64,000 bases of DNA from JBBQZU01 sp038207425 (GTDB lineage Bacteria; Bacteroidota; Bacteroidia; Flavobacteriales_D; Cryomorphaceae). The stretch's first letter is position 1, and the number at the start of each line of letters is the position of its first letter. This document shows, in pieces, positions 1-10,400 of this stretch. The notes below the pieces were generated by a model that worked only from the letters and a program-made list of their open reading frames with translations, did not search any database and was not told the DNA's origin. The stretch covers positions 124,001-188,000 of the forward strand of contig JBBQZU010000002.1 of NCBI GenBank assembly GCA_038207425.1, read 5' to 3'. Position numbers and translations under genes: made by a program.

Positions 1-1
1 C

Positions 2-211
2 CGTGCTATGATTTCTGAGCGGTATGATCAGGCATTCTGGTTTCAACTTGCATTTATTGTTGATTATTGGTGCGGTGATACAAGTAAAGGTTTTGAGCAA
101 TCAGACGCCGCTGTGGAGAAAGCAGTGAATCTGGCTTTTCAACTACTAGGCGAAACAGCACTCGATGGGGCCATCGATTTTGCTAAGTTCCTCTGGCAAA
201 AAAATAAGTGA
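2..211 (+). CDS. C-terminal fragment of a probable TetR-type regulator (cut by window edge)
   Basis: The frame is open to the left edge, so the ATG at position 8 is probably internal and only the last ~69 residues are visible. The fragment is helical, with aromatic and acidic residues (RYDQAFWFQLAFIVDYWCGD, then TALDGAIDFAKFLWQ near the end). It resembles the ligand-binding C-terminal domain of TetR-family proteins that I recall next to ABC1 kinases in Bacteroidota. The DNA-binding half lies outside the window, so this is a family guess. Its TGA stop overlaps the GTG start of the next gene (GTGA), suggesting translational coupling and one operon. Confidence 0.45.
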   Translation, partial: RAMISERYDQAFWFQLAFIVDYWCGDTSKGFEQSDAAVEKAVNLAFQLLGETALDGAIDFAKFLWQKNK

Positions 212-1536
212 AGATGAAAGAGCAGCAGAAAATACCCGTGACAAAAGTGCAGCGGGCAGCAAAGTTTATGGGTACCGGCGCCAAAATGGGCGGAAACTAT
301 TTGAAATATTACACCAGAAAACTTATTGATCCGGATACTGACCGGAGCCAACTCGATGAAGACAATGCAAGCGATGTATACGCTGCGCTTAGTCAACTAA
401 AGGGTAGTGCGCTGAAGGTAGCTCAAATGTTGTCGATGGATGAAAACGTACTTCCAAAAGCATATACCGATAAGTTTAGAATGGCTCAGTACAATGCACC
501 ACCATTGTCCTATCCGCTTGTAGTAAAAACATTCAAAAGGTACTTTGACAAAAGCCCTGATGAAGTATTCGATACCTTCTCAAAGAATGCAGTGAATGCT
601 GCAAGTATAGGCCAGGTGCATCAGGCCACACTCAATGGAAAAAAACTCGCCGTTAAAATTCAGTATCCTGGGGTGGCCGGAAGTGTGTCGAGCGATTTGA
701 GAATAGCCCGTCCTATCGCCATGCGCCTGATGAATATCAAAGCAAAAGACCTTGATAGATATCTGAAGGAAGTGGAATCAAAGCTACTTGAAGAAACTGA
801 TTATACACTGGAGTTGCGCAGATCGGTAGAGCTTACGCAAAAATGCGCTGCCATTGATAATCTATTGTTTCCGAAGTACTATCCAGCATACTCCTGTGAG
901 CGGGTTATTACCATGGATTGGATAGAAGGCAAGCATCTCAATGAGTGGTTGCTTACCAATCCATCGCAGGATGTGCGCAACTCAGTGGGGCAGGCCCTGT
1001 GGAATTTCTATGATTTCCAGATACACATTTTGCGCTCGGTACATGCTGATCCGCATCCTGGCAATTTTATTATAACCCACGAAGGAAAGTTGGGAGTTAT
1101 TGACTTTGGTTGTGTTAAAGAAATTCCAAAGGAGTTTTACGAATCGTACTTCAAGCTTATGGAGCCCGGTATTTCTAATAATCCTGCCCGATTTATAGCT
1201 TTGTTGGGCGATCTGGAGTTCTTTCTTCCATCAGACTCGCCTGAAGAGAAGAAATATTTCATCAACGTATTCACACGTATGGTAACCCTGTTGGGAAAAC
1301 CATTTGCAGCAGCTTCATTCGACTTCAGCGACAAGGTTTATTTCTCACAGATTTATACTTTAGGCGACGAAATTTCTGCCGACAAGCAATTCAGAAAAAG
1401 CAATGCAGCCCGCGGGTCGCACCATGGTATCTACATCAACAGAACCTATTTTGGCTTGTTTAATTTATTGCACCAGGTTGGCGCTACAATAAAAACAGGA
1501 TCGCCCTTTGTGGATGGCCTGATGAAGGCATCTTAA
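208..1536 (+). CDS. ABC1/AarF/UbiB-family atypical kinase-like protein
   Basis: A 442-residue member of the ABC1 (UbiB/COQ8) family, kinase-fold proteins linked in other organisms to ubiquinone/menaquinone or lipid metabolism. Visible motifs: a degenerate KxGQ element (KVAQ, residues ~70-73, Gly replaced by Ala), the Ala-rich nucleotide loop NAASIGQVH (~130-138), the lysine strand LAVK (~147-150), ETDYTLE (~196-202), the catalytic loop HADPHPGNF (~279-287) and DFG (~299-301). The start is either GTG at 208, which overlaps the upstream stop, or ATG at 214; there is no clear ribosome-binding site to decide. Family assignment is firm; the substrate is unknown. Confidence 0.88.
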   Translation: MKMKEQQKIPVTKVQRAAKFMGTGAKMGGNYLKYYTRKLIDPDTDRSQLDEDNASDVYAALSQLKGSALKVAQMLSMDENVLPKAYTDKFRMAQYNAPPLSYPLVVKTFKRYFDKSPDEVFDTFSKNAVNAASIGQVHQATLNGKKLAVKIQYPGVAGSVSSDLRIARPIAMRLMNIKAKDLDRYLKEVESKLLEETDYTLELRRSVELTQKCAAIDNLLFPKYYPAYSCERVITMDWIEGKHLNEWLLTNPSQDVRNSVGQALWNFYDFQIHILRSVHADPHPGNFIITHEGKLGVIDFGCVKEIPKEFYESYFKLMEPGISNNPARFIALLGDLEFFLPSDSPEEKKYFINVFTRMVTLLGKPFAAASFDFSDKVYFSQIYTLGDEISADKQFRKSNAARGSHHGIYINRTYFGLFNLLHQVGATIKTGSPFVDGLMKAS

Positions 1537-1549
1537 TACCAATAAGAAT

Positions 1550-2140
1550 TCAGTAAATAATAAATCCTTCTGATTCATTACCACTTTTTATAGCTGTCGC
1601 ATTTTGCATTCTGATGCTACTGCATAATGCAAGAAGTGCATCAAAGTGATGCCAGGATTTTGCGGCTTCAACCGGGATATTGAGTGCGAATTCGGAATGA
1701 ATAATCCCAAGACATTCTGCTATTGACGAAGGCACTGATTTGTAGCCATATCTTTTAAGATCCAGTAGGTTTGCGAGTCTGGCAGGATAGGTCTCAATTA
1801 CTGCGAAACCATCTTGACGAAGCCTATCAGATAACTTCATGGCCCTTGCGGTAAGCCCTCCCAAAAACATAGGCGACATGGCGCCAAGTTCCCGGTCACA
1901 TTGTCGGTAAAAGTAATCTTGAGAGGGTGACGTATTCGGGATGCAATATACTGTGGGCAAACTTAGTGGAGCATCGAGAAATATCACTCCTGGACTTCTT
2001 AATGAAAAAAAATTCAGGAGAAACAAATCAGCATCCTTATTTTTCTCAGATGCTGTAAACCCCACTTTATTCTGTTTTTCTGAGAGGTAGGCTACTACGG
2101 TAGTTCCAGCCAGCTTTGAACCATAATCTACTCCATACAT
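1550..2140 (-). CDS. DUF429 family protein (RNase H-like fold, function unknown)
   Basis: A 196-residue protein. The N-terminus MYGVDYGSKLAGTT places an Asp on the first strand as in RNase H-like folds. It is followed by a FLDAPLSLP strand-turn (~residues 74-82), an ETYPA motif (~136-140) and HHFDALLAL (~164-172). This set of acidic motifs is typical of DUF429, predicted nuclease-like proteins without a demonstrated substrate. It is transcribed divergently from the photolyase gene with only 40 bp between the starts, and convergently with the ABC1 kinase. No operon partner is visible. Confidence 0.7.
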   Translation of the reverse strand: MYGVDYGSKLAGTTVVAYLSEKQNKVGFTASEKNKDADLFLLNFFSLRSPGVIFLDAPLSLPTVYCIPNTSPSQDYFYRQCDRELGAMSPMFLGGLTARAMKLSDRLRQDGFAVIETYPARLANLLDLKRYGYKSVPSSIAECLGIIHSEFALNIPVEAAKSWHHFDALLALCSSIRMQNATAIKSGNESEGFIIY

Positions 2141-2180
2141 GGTATCAGAACATATGTATAATTGGTATTGTTGAATTTAT

Positions 2181-3719
2181 ATGCAAAACAAAACTCTAAG
2201 ACTCGTTCTTGGCGATCAACTCAACATAAAACATAGCTGGTGGAGTGATGACCCTTCCACCTATACAGTGCTAATGGTAGAGAGCCTGTCAGAAACCGGA
2301 TATGTAAAACACCATATTCAAAAAGTAACGGCATTCTTTCTAGCCATGCGCTATTTTGCAGAGAATCTAGAAGAAAAAGGTATAGAAGTAATATACTTAA
2401 AGCTTGATTCCCAAAAGAATAAGCAATCCTATGAAGGAAATATCAGAGCAATTCTGGAAACAGGGTCATATTCTAAATGGGCTTATCAACTTCCAGATGA
2501 ATATAGGCTCGACACTGAGTTGAAAGAATTGCAGAGCAACCTGGGATTATTCTGCGAAGTTGCTGATACAGAACATTTTCTTTCCGAAAGATATGATTTG
2601 GCAACCCATTTCAAAGGGAAGAAAACCTACGTGATGGAATCATTTTACAGGATGATGCGAAAGAAATACGATGTTCTGATGGATGGCAAAGAACCCGTAA
2701 CAGGCAATTGGAATTTTGATAAAGAAAATCGGAAGTCGCTTCCTGAAACCGTTACCATACCGAAGCCAAAGTTATTCTTGAGAAATGTGCATGATATAAT
2801 CGAAATGCTGGATTCTAAACAAGTGATAACGATAGGACGAATCGATCCGGATAGCTTTATTTGGCCGATTACCCGAAATGAATCTTTGGAATTGCTCAAT
2901 GCTTTTGTTGAAGGGTTACTTTGCGATTTTGGCAATTTTCAGGATGCCATGAAGAAAAATGACTGGTCATTATACCATTCTAGATTGAGTTTTAGCATGA
3001 ATATAAAACTCATTGACCCGCTCGAAGTAATACAGAAAGTGGAAGGTGCTTGGCTTACAGGGAAAAAATCTTTGCCAATCGCGACAATAGAAGGCTTTAT
3101 AAGGCAAATCTTAGGTTGGCGCGAATATATGCGTGGGGTGTATTGGGCGCAAATGCCTGGTTACGCAACCCTCAATTATTTCGGCCACAGCCGTACACTG
3201 CCATCGTGGTATTGGAGCGGCAATACCAAAATGCAATGCCTAAGCCACGCAATCAATCAATCGCTGGAATATGCTTATGCACACCACATACAGAGGCTTA
3301 TGATAACCGGTAATTTTGCCTTGCTCGCTGGAATTGATCCCAATGAAGTTGATGAATGGTACCTCGGGATATATATAGATGCCATTCAATGGGTTGAAAT
3401 AACCAATACCCGAGGAATGAGCCAGTTTGCTGATGGAGGTTTAGTGGGAACAAAACCCTATGTTTCATCAGCCAATTACATTGATAAAATGAGCGATTAT
3501 TGCGACGGTTGCTATTATGACAAGAATAAAAAAATCGGTGAAAGAGCTTGCCCTTTCAATTCGCTATATTGGAATTTTTACGAATGTAACCGGTCATTAT
3601 TGGAGAAAAATCCCAGGATAGGATTCGTTTATCCAACGTTGAACAAAATGACCCCGGAAGCCCGTAACGCACTGCTGGCCCAGGCAAGTGATTACTTGCA
3701 AAACATAGAAGTATTGTAG
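2181..3719 (+). CDS. Iron-sulfur bacterial cryptochrome/photolyase (FeS-BCP, PhrB class)
   Basis: A 512-residue flavoprotein of the cryptochrome/photolyase superfamily, the deoxyribodipyrimidine photolyase-related type that repairs (6-4) photoproducts or senses light. The N-terminal Rossmann domain begins LRLVLGDQLN. The C-terminal FAD domain contains RQILGWREYMRG and ITNTRGMSQFADGG. Four cysteines at 353, 441, 444 and 457 fit the [4Fe-4S] ligands. Their spacing (88, 3, 13) equals that of Agrobacterium PhrB (C350, C438, C441, C454, from memory). The start is an ATG just after an imperfect -7 box (TATAATTG, 2157-2164). DNA repair or light signalling cannot be told apart from sequence. Confidence 0.9.
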   Translation: MQNKTLRLVLGDQLNIKHSWWSDDPSTYTVLMVESLSETGYVKHHIQKVTAFFLAMRYFAENLEEKGIEVIYLKLDSQKNKQSYEGNIRAILETGSYSKWAYQLPDEYRLDTELKELQSNLGLFCEVADTEHFLSERYDLATHFKGKKTYVMESFYRMMRKKYDVLMDGKEPVTGNWNFDKENRKSLPETVTIPKPKLFLRNVHDIIEMLDSKQVITIGRIDPDSFIWPITRNESLELLNAFVEGLLCDFGNFQDAMKKNDWSLYHSRLSFSMNIKLIDPLEVIQKVEGAWLTGKKSLPIATIEGFIRQILGWREYMRGVYWAQMPGYATLNYFGHSRTLPSWYWSGNTKMQCLSHAINQSLEYAYAHHIQRLMITGNFALLAGIDPNEVDEWYLGIYIDAIQWVEITNTRGMSQFADGGLVGTKPYVSSANYIDKMSDYCDGCYYDKNKKIGERACPFNSLYWNFYECNRSLLEKNPRIGFVYPTLNKMTPEARNALLAQASDYLQNIEVL

Positions 3720-3728
3720 CGTCTACAG

Positions 3729-4130
3729 TTAATAGAGCATTTCCATTTGGTCTTGAATGCGCTTAATAATCAGAGCTACAATTCGCTTGTTGACCTCATT
3801 TTTATTCACGCAGTAGAACTCGTATTCTGACAGGGTCATCAGCCCCACGGCCGAGGCGATCATACTGTTTTTCAGCCTTGGGTCTTTTTTCATGCAATCA
3901 TCTATAAAGCTCACTTGAGCACTGCGCACATATGCTTTAAAAACAGGTTTGAATTTTATGACATACTTGCTGAACTGAGCCAGGATGATTCCATTTTGGA
4001 ATTTCAAAATGGGCCTCAATGTCCTGTTTTGAAATGCTTCCATTTCAGATTCACCGGCAGTTTCAGACAATACCATCGGTCTGATTCTCATCAATTGATC
4101 GTCTCGTTCGCCTAACAATTTTGTTTCCAT
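3729..4130 (-). CDS. Conserved Bacteroidota protein of unknown function
   Basis: A 133-residue soluble protein with no signal peptide or membrane segment. The N-terminal half contains ETAGESEMEAFQNRTLRPIL, followed by hydrophobic and basic helices and a C-terminal helix rich in Ile and Lys. I recall similar short proteins in Flavobacteriia, sometimes labelled glyoxalase; I see no metal-binding or glyoxalase motif to support that name. It converges with the photolyase gene with 9 bp between stops, and 136 bp separates its start from the stop of the sulfatase gene behind it, so it is probably transcribed on its own. Confidence 0.6.
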   Translation of the reverse strand: METKLLGERDDQLMRIRPMVLSETAGESEMEAFQNRTLRPILKFQNGIILAQFSKYVIKFKPVFKAYVRSAQVSFIDDCMKKDPRLKNSMIASAVGLMTLSEYEFYCVNKNEVNKRIVALIIKRIQDQMEMLY

Positions 4131-4266
4131 CTCCGCAATTTACAACTAAAACAATATTGTGATGTCGTATGTTCCAAACTTCTTTGCTCTTATTTCATTT
4201 AAGCTAATTGGACTTAACGGTTGAAATTATACCTGGATAAGTTACTGCAAAGTCAATTTAAATAAT

Positions 4267-7200
4267 TCAACCACGTGTAATAAACAACGGTAGCGTTATT
4301 CTTTGGCCTTCATGCATGATTATGGTTACGAAGTATAATCCCGGTGCGAGTGGATTGTTGGTTTTTACTTTGACTTCAGTGGGAGTATATGCAGTAATCT
4401 CGGCAGCTACTATTCTTCCCAATTGGTCATAAATTTGAATTTTTGATGCAGATTCTTGTGGACTATTAAACGAAATCGAAAAGGTCTGATCAACCAAAGG
4501 GTTGGGATATATCGATACGTCTTCGGGAACGAGTGATTTGTTTTCATCATTCTTCAAAGCTCCAACAACACTATTTGAAGTATTGAAGACGCAGGGAGCG
4601 CCAAATTCTCCAAGAATAGGACCTGCATACATTTCAGCCCGCGCCCGTATACGATAGGTTTTGTTAGTTTGAAAATATTGTGAAGGATTTGAAATATCGA
4701 AAGAAGGAGGAATTACCGGGGGAAGGGAAACGATTTGCGGGTTGCCACCATTGGTAAGATTCGTTATTTCAAGTTGCCAGCTATTGAGATTTAAATAACT
4801 TGGCAAGTCAGTAAGCTGAAGAGTAATCGGCTGACTTAGGTTCAATGACAAACAATTGCCCGGAGTGATAGATGTTGTTGGTACAAAAAGAACCCCGGCC
4901 GTTATTAGCGTATCTTCTACATAATCAAGAGAGTTGTGAAATATGCGTATCAGATATTCTTGCCCCACTATCAGCTCCTTTGCAACCAGTAGAGATATTT
5001 GTCCGGGGGCATTTCCTGCTGTGCATGCAATTAAAGGCGAGTTGCATGTATGATACAATTCAATACCGCCGCGAAAAGCATCATTTCCTTGGGCCCAGAT
5101 ATTAACTTCCTGCGCAGGAGCCGTAAACTTCAACCATTTCTGTAAAGTTATGGATGGCATAGCTTCATTTCCGCACACAGATTCAATGTGAACCGGTGAG
5201 TAGGAGAGCGCAATTTCCTGCGGTGATGCTAGATACGTATTGACGGAATTCAGTGTAGCTGCATTTGTCTGGGGGCATTCTAAAGACGACCTGATCGCAG
5301 TATCTTCTACCTGAAAATTGGCAACCTGAAAACTACCTGCTGTAGTGCCCCTGAATTGTAACATTCTGGTGAATGGGTCATCATCGAATTGCTCAGTAAA
5401 TTCGAAACAGAAATTAACCCAATCATTTGTTGGGCTTGCATTGAAACTGTGCAGAACTGTTTGGCCATTGCCTGCATCGCGCATGATTCCGACCAAAATA
5501 TTACCGCTCATAGTTGTCTTTTTTGCCTGAAAGCACAGTTCATACGTTCGGTTTTGCCTCAATTTGAGATTTCCGTTTACGATATTGTAATTGGTGTTTG
5601 GCGAATTTACATTAGCGTAATAGGGGATTTCTGCACCGGAAGGATTTTCCACAGCTACAATTGATGCAGAACCGGAACCAATTCGACCCCATCCATTAAG
5701 TTTTTGTGAAAAATCACCGTAGTACAAATTTTCATACACCTTTGAGAAACCGGTTTTTCCATTCAAGAGTGTATTAAGATAGTTTCGAAATTCATTTAAC
5801 TCTATTTGATGCTTAGGCGAATAAATAAGATTGTTGAGCTCGCGAGGGTCGTCAATAAAGGAATATAGCTCTTCTTCACCGCTGGAATAATATATATATC
5901 GCATATTCTCGCTTATCAGCGAATGATGCTGGTGGTGAGCCGTTGCAACGATATTTTCGGCTATAACTTCATCGCAAGCAACAGACGATATTGCAAATGA
6001 ACTTCCATCCCACGATCCTTGAGGATTCTGCAAAAGGGGCATCAAGGAGTTGCCGTCCAAATTATGACTTGCCGGATTTTGAATGCCTGCAGCATCCGTG
6101 AGAGTTGGATAAATATCAATCAGCGAAACGGGTTTATTGCAAGTTACACCTTGCGCAACACCGGGACCGGATATAATTAAAGGCACCAGAGAAGCTTGAT
6201 TCCATAGCGTAGTTTTTTTAATTCTCAATTTATCGCCTAAATGATATCCGTGGTCACTTGATAGAATAATAATGGTGTTGTTGGCATATGGCGAATTGTC
6301 AAGCTCATCAAGTATTACTCCAATTTGATGATCTAAAAACGACACAAGGGCGTAATATCCATGAACAGCCTTGCGAAGCCAATACTCGGATACTGCAAAA
6401 TCCTGGCTAAACATCTCTGCAGCTCTAAAGTCAGTGTAACCACCTATGCTGTTCCATCGGTTTTTCTCCATTGCAATGGGAAGGCTCAAGGGATTTTCAG
6501 GAATGAGTGTTGCCAGCTCAAGAGACCCAAAACTGTAAAGGTCATAGTAGGTATCGGGCGCGTAGTGAGGAGTGTGGGGCGACCTGTATCCTAAAGTCAT
6601 GAAAAATGGACTAACGTGCACTTCATTGAGCACCGCAACCGCCTGTTCAGTGATTATTTCATCTCCCATGAGCGATCGGTCTGTTTCGCTTACATAGTTA
6701 AATGGCGCTCCAGATTTATATGACCAGCCAAAGCCCGGATAGTTTGCCATTTCAGAAAGGCTTATAGATGTTCCGAAGTGCGACTCATCCAATCCGCTAG
6801 GAAAACCAGGAAAAGCTACAGTTTCTCCCGATTCTGGACTTATATTATTGACCACTATTGGCCCGGGATTGTTTGTATTCAGCGCATTAAAATCAGCCGG
6901 ATTATCAGCGCTTCTATGAAATATTTTACCAAGACCGTAAACTTTATATCCATTGTTTTTTAAATGTGAAAACATGGTTGTGGTTTGGCTAAGCACAGGA
7001 TTATTTTCCCAGCTATTTGTGCCCATTCTGTATCCGAAGTGACCACTCGTAGCGGGTAATACCCCTGTAAAAACACTTGCCCTTGAAGGACCACAAACAG
7101 TTGCGTTTGCACATGCCCGATCAAAAGTCACTCCCCTATCAGCAAGCCGTTGAATATTGGGCGCTATGATCTGACTGCCCCCGCCAATGGCATTGGTGAT

Positions 7201-7323
7201 CGTCTTTAAGTCATCTGAAAAAATAAAAATGATATTGGGCTGTGCGGTTCCTTGCGCAGTCAAGACATTCACGATAAAAAGTGAAAGGCTGAAAAGATAA
7301 ACTGATGAGAAAACCTGCTTCAT
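4267..7323 (-). CDS. Secreted sulfatase (iduronate-2-sulfatase-like) with T9SS sorting domain
   Basis: A 1018-residue exported sulfatase. A signal peptide (~1-23) precedes an alkaline-phosphatase-superfamily domain. It has the metal-binding Asp pair D37-D38 (FSDD), the formylglycine motif CGPSRASVFTG with C77 as the residue to be converted, GKIFH (~132-136), RSPHTPHYAP and SSDHGYHLGDK. GKIFH and the overall layout resemble iduronate-2-sulfatase-type (S1_7) enzymes. Next come a lectin-like CBM4/9-type region (~550-690), a bacterial pre-peptidase-like beta domain, a fibronectin-like region and an ~83-residue type A T9SS tail starting VSIYPNP (~936). It therefore acts outside the cell on sulfate esters of unknown substrate. 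Its own promoter lies just upstream (7349-7379). Confidence 0.9.
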   Translation of the reverse strand: MKQVFSSVYLFSLSLFIVNVLTAQGTAQPNIIFIFSDDLKTITNAIGGGSQIIAPNIQRLADRGVTFDRACANATVCGPSRASVFTGVLPATSGHFGYRMGTNSWENNPVLSQTTTMFSHLKNNGYKVYGLGKIFHRSADNPADFNALNTNNPGPIVVNNISPESGETVAFPGFPSGLDESHFGTSISLSEMANYPGFGWSYKSGAPFNYVSETDRSLMGDEIITEQAVAVLNEVHVSPFFMTLGYRSPHTPHYAPDTYYDLYSFGSLELATLIPENPLSLPIAMEKNRWNSIGGYTDFRAAEMFSQDFAVSEYWLRKAVHGYYALVSFLDHQIGVILDELDNSPYANNTIIILSSDHGYHLGDKLRIKKTTLWNQASLVPLIISGPGVAQGVTCNKPVSLIDIYPTLTDAAGIQNPASHNLDGNSLMPLLQNPQGSWDGSSFAISSVACDEVIAENIVATAHHQHHSLISENMRYIYYSSGEEELYSFIDDPRELNNLIYSPKHQIELNEFRNYLNTLLNGKTGFSKVYENLYYGDFSQKLNGWGRIGSGSASIVAVENPSGAEIPYYANVNSPNTNYNIVNGNLKLRQNRTYELCFQAKKTTMSGNILVGIMRDAGNGQTVLHSFNASPTNDWVNFCFEFTEQFDDDPFTRMLQFRGTTAGSFQVANFQVEDTAIRSSLECPQTNAATLNSVNTYLASPQEIALSYSPVHIESVCGNEAMPSITLQKWLKFTAPAQEVNIWAQGNDAFRGGIELYHTCNSPLIACTAGNAPGQISLLVAKELIVGQEYLIRIFHNSLDYVEDTLITAGVLFVPTTSITPGNCLSLNLSQPITLQLTDLPSYLNLNSWQLEITNLTNGGNPQIVSLPPVIPPSFDISNPSQYFQTNKTYRIRARAEMYAGPILGEFGAPCVFNTSNSVVGALKNDENKSLVPEDVSIYPNPLVDQTFSISFNSPQESASKIQIYDQLGRIVAAEITAYTPTEVKVKTNNPLAPGLYFVTIIMHEGQRITLPLFITRG

Positions 7324-7348
7324 GCGGCCAAACCTAAAATGAGTGCAT

Positions 7349-7379
7349 CAAAAGTAATCGAAACTTTTCAACAGGTCAA
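7349..7379 (-). promoter_or_regulatory. Predicted promoter of the downstream sulfatase gene
   Basis: On the minus strand TACTTTTG (7356-7349) matches the Bacteroidota -7 consensus TAnnTTTG perfectly. A TTG (7379-7377) lies 20 bp upstream as a -33 element. The ATG follows 26 bases after the box. The two tandem sulfatase genes can therefore be transcribed separately. Confidence 0.6.
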
Positions 7380-7440
7380 GATAACCGAGGTTTATATTCC
7401 TGACTGCGGCTACTGACTTGGGAGGAAGTAATTTTTGGAA

Positions 7441-10400
7441 CTATGATTTAGTAACAGCGATCAGTCGGCTCATTTTGCTTCCGTCTTCGAATATCAACAC
7501 CAGAGAATACAATCCGGCGGCGAGAGATGATACCGGCACAATTTGAAAATTACCATTGCCATCGCTGATTGTGGAGATGTTGAGCATTCTTCCTGTTTGA
7601 TCATATAAAACCATTTGTGAAGGCCGGATGCTTGCATCTGATATAAAAACTGAAAGGTCTTGGCCGTTGCTTGGGTTTGGAAACACATTAATCAACCTGT
7701 CATTTGATATTAAATCAGAGTTTGAGCCATACCCAGGCAACCCGCTTTGTGGCAAATAAGTCAATATGCAACTAGGTCCATATTCTCCCCAAATGGGGCC
7801 GACGAATTGCCGCGCCCTTGCACGAACAGTATAAATTGCGTTTGGAACAAGGGTGTTTATAGAAGATTGAAAGTTGAATACCGGAGGAATCGTTGGTGGA
7901 AGGTTTATGAGTATTGTATCAGTTGGCGATACTGACGTTTGAATGGCCAGTTGCCAATTGGTAAGATTAGAGTATTCAGGAAGTGATGTAAGCCTTACAT
8001 CAGCTAAAGAATTAAAACTACCTGCATTGCAGTAGGTCGGAATTAAACCCGTTGAAGCTACATAGATTATACCCGTTGTGATTTCATTATTGTTCACTAC
8101 ATCAAGCTCGGCATGGGTGATTCGAACGTAATAAGTGTTGCCAATTATCAGGTTTTTTGCAACCAAAATTTCGGTTTCACTTGCAGCAACTTCATTTGCG
8201 CAGTATAACGGTGATGTATCTATATTCGAATAAAGCTCAATGGCCACATCAAATTCCGAATTACCCATAGCCCATATGTTAAGCTCCTTTGAAGGGGATA
8301 TAAACTTGTACCAGCCTTGAAGAGATACTATTGCTGATCCCGAATTGAAACAGCCGGCAGTAAAATTCTTGGAATAATTTGCACTGATTGTGTTTATTGA
8401 CAAGGGATAGGTCGTTGCCGGCACAATTTCAAGAGCTTGTAGAATCTGAGCCTGGGTGGTTGATTTTTCAGTGATGTCGGTAAAAACAATGTTGTCAATG
8501 TCTACACTGCCCTGTATCGTCGGTGCAACCAGAAGCATTCTGGAGAACCTTCCTTCATTCTCTATTTCGGTAAAATTGTAGCAGTAAGTTTGCCAGGTAT
8601 TCGTTACGCTTGTTGCAAATTGGTTAATGATGCTGCTGCTGTTTGAATACTCTGTATCGCTTTGAATTTCGAACTTTAGAGCCCCATTATAATTTACTCC
8701 ACGTGCATTGAAGCAGACTTCATAGTCATGGCCTTGTTTTAATTCCAAGGACCTATTGAGTGCACCAAATAGGGGGTCGGTATTGACCTTTGTTATGCGC
8801 ATATAGTTGCCAATATCCTCAGCGCTTTGATCGCTCAGTATATTAAGGGTATTCGGCCCGGCGTTGCTTCTGACCCACCCGTTTAGATTTTGATTAAAAT
8901 TGCCATAAAAGAGGCTATTAAATTTGGCAGGCGCCACAAGTGAAATTCCATACTCCACCGTAAGTATATCTCTCTGTTGTTTTCTTGCGAGCTGGTATTC
9001 AGGCGCTGCTATAATATTTACCAATTCCAAAGGATCTTCTCCTGCTAAATACAGCTCTTCTTCACCGGTTGAGTAATAATTATAGCGGTATGTATTACCA
9101 AATAGGGTATAGTGTTGGTGGTTTTTGTTCGCTACACCTGGCAAAACCAACTCTTCGTTGCATGGCACCGATGCTAGAACATATCCCGGACCCGTGAAAT
9201 TTTCAGGAGCGCCGGTTAGGAGTGGAGCCAGTGAGTGGCCGTCAAGTGAATGAGTAGTTGGATTTGGAAGAGCTGTTAGATCAAGTAGCGATGGATAGAC
9301 ATCAACTAGCGAAGTAGGATTGTTTAGTTTAATATCATTTCCAATGCCGGGGCCGGCGATAATAAGGGGTACTCTTGTGGCAGCATTCCAAAGGGTATTC
9401 TTTTTTATCATATTTTTTTCACCTAATTGAAATCCATGATCAGATGAAAAAACCACATACGTATTATCCGCATAAGGCGATTCATCAAGGGCATCAAGAA
9501 GCAACCCTAATTGCTCATCTACCAGACTTACCAGCGACAAATAGCCCTGTATATACTTTTTCAACCAATAATTATCTACGGCATGATCAGCCCCGGCTTG
9601 AAGAATACGCGTGAGCGAAGGAGTGTTTACAACAGAATTCCATCTGTTTTTTTCAACTGCAATGGTTCGTGCGCTTTCAGGCTCATCAATAAAGGTACTG
9701 GTAGAAATACCCGCGAGAGGATAGAGGTCAAAAAACCTGTCGGGCGCATAAAGAGGGGTGTGTGCAGCGTAAAACCCCAGGGCAATGAAGAATGGAGATT
9801 CATGTTCCTGTTGCAATAAGTTAATACCATAGTCAGCGATTTGCTCATCCATGGTCAAATGTTCCGGATTATTGGGGTCAAAAATTTGACCGGATGAATA
9901 AATCCATTGATAGCCTGGGTATAATTCTAGTTCTGAGAATGGGGCAATGCCACCTCCTGCATCTTTAGCAACAATGGCTGGATTGCCCGGAAAAGCCACT
10001 TGCTGTGCTATGCCATTTCCGTTTACTGTTGTTCCGTCCCAAGCAAAAGGGCCACGGGTTACAGTGAATAACTCAGTAAAATCAGAACTTACTGAAGTTG
10101 CCGCATGAAATATTTTACCTGTTGCATATACCCCGTATCCATTATTCTTGAAATGCTTGAACATAGTGGTGCTCGATCCCAATAATGGGTTTAATGACCA
10201 AGGAAAAGCACTCATTTTATAACCAAAATGACCTGAAGTTACAGGAAGTATTCCGGTAAACATACTGGCCCTGGATGGCCCGCAGATGCTGGCATTAGAG
10301 CAGGTATTCGTAAAGCTTACTCCTCGCTCCCTTAACCTCGTAATGTTTGGGGTATAAGCTTGAAAACCTGGCCCAAAAGCATCACTAATTTCAATGAGAT

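Noticed and set aside
3050..3313. 87-codon frame inside the photolyase gene
   Set aside because: It is a shifted-frame shadow of a well-supported gene with conserved motifs through this stretch.
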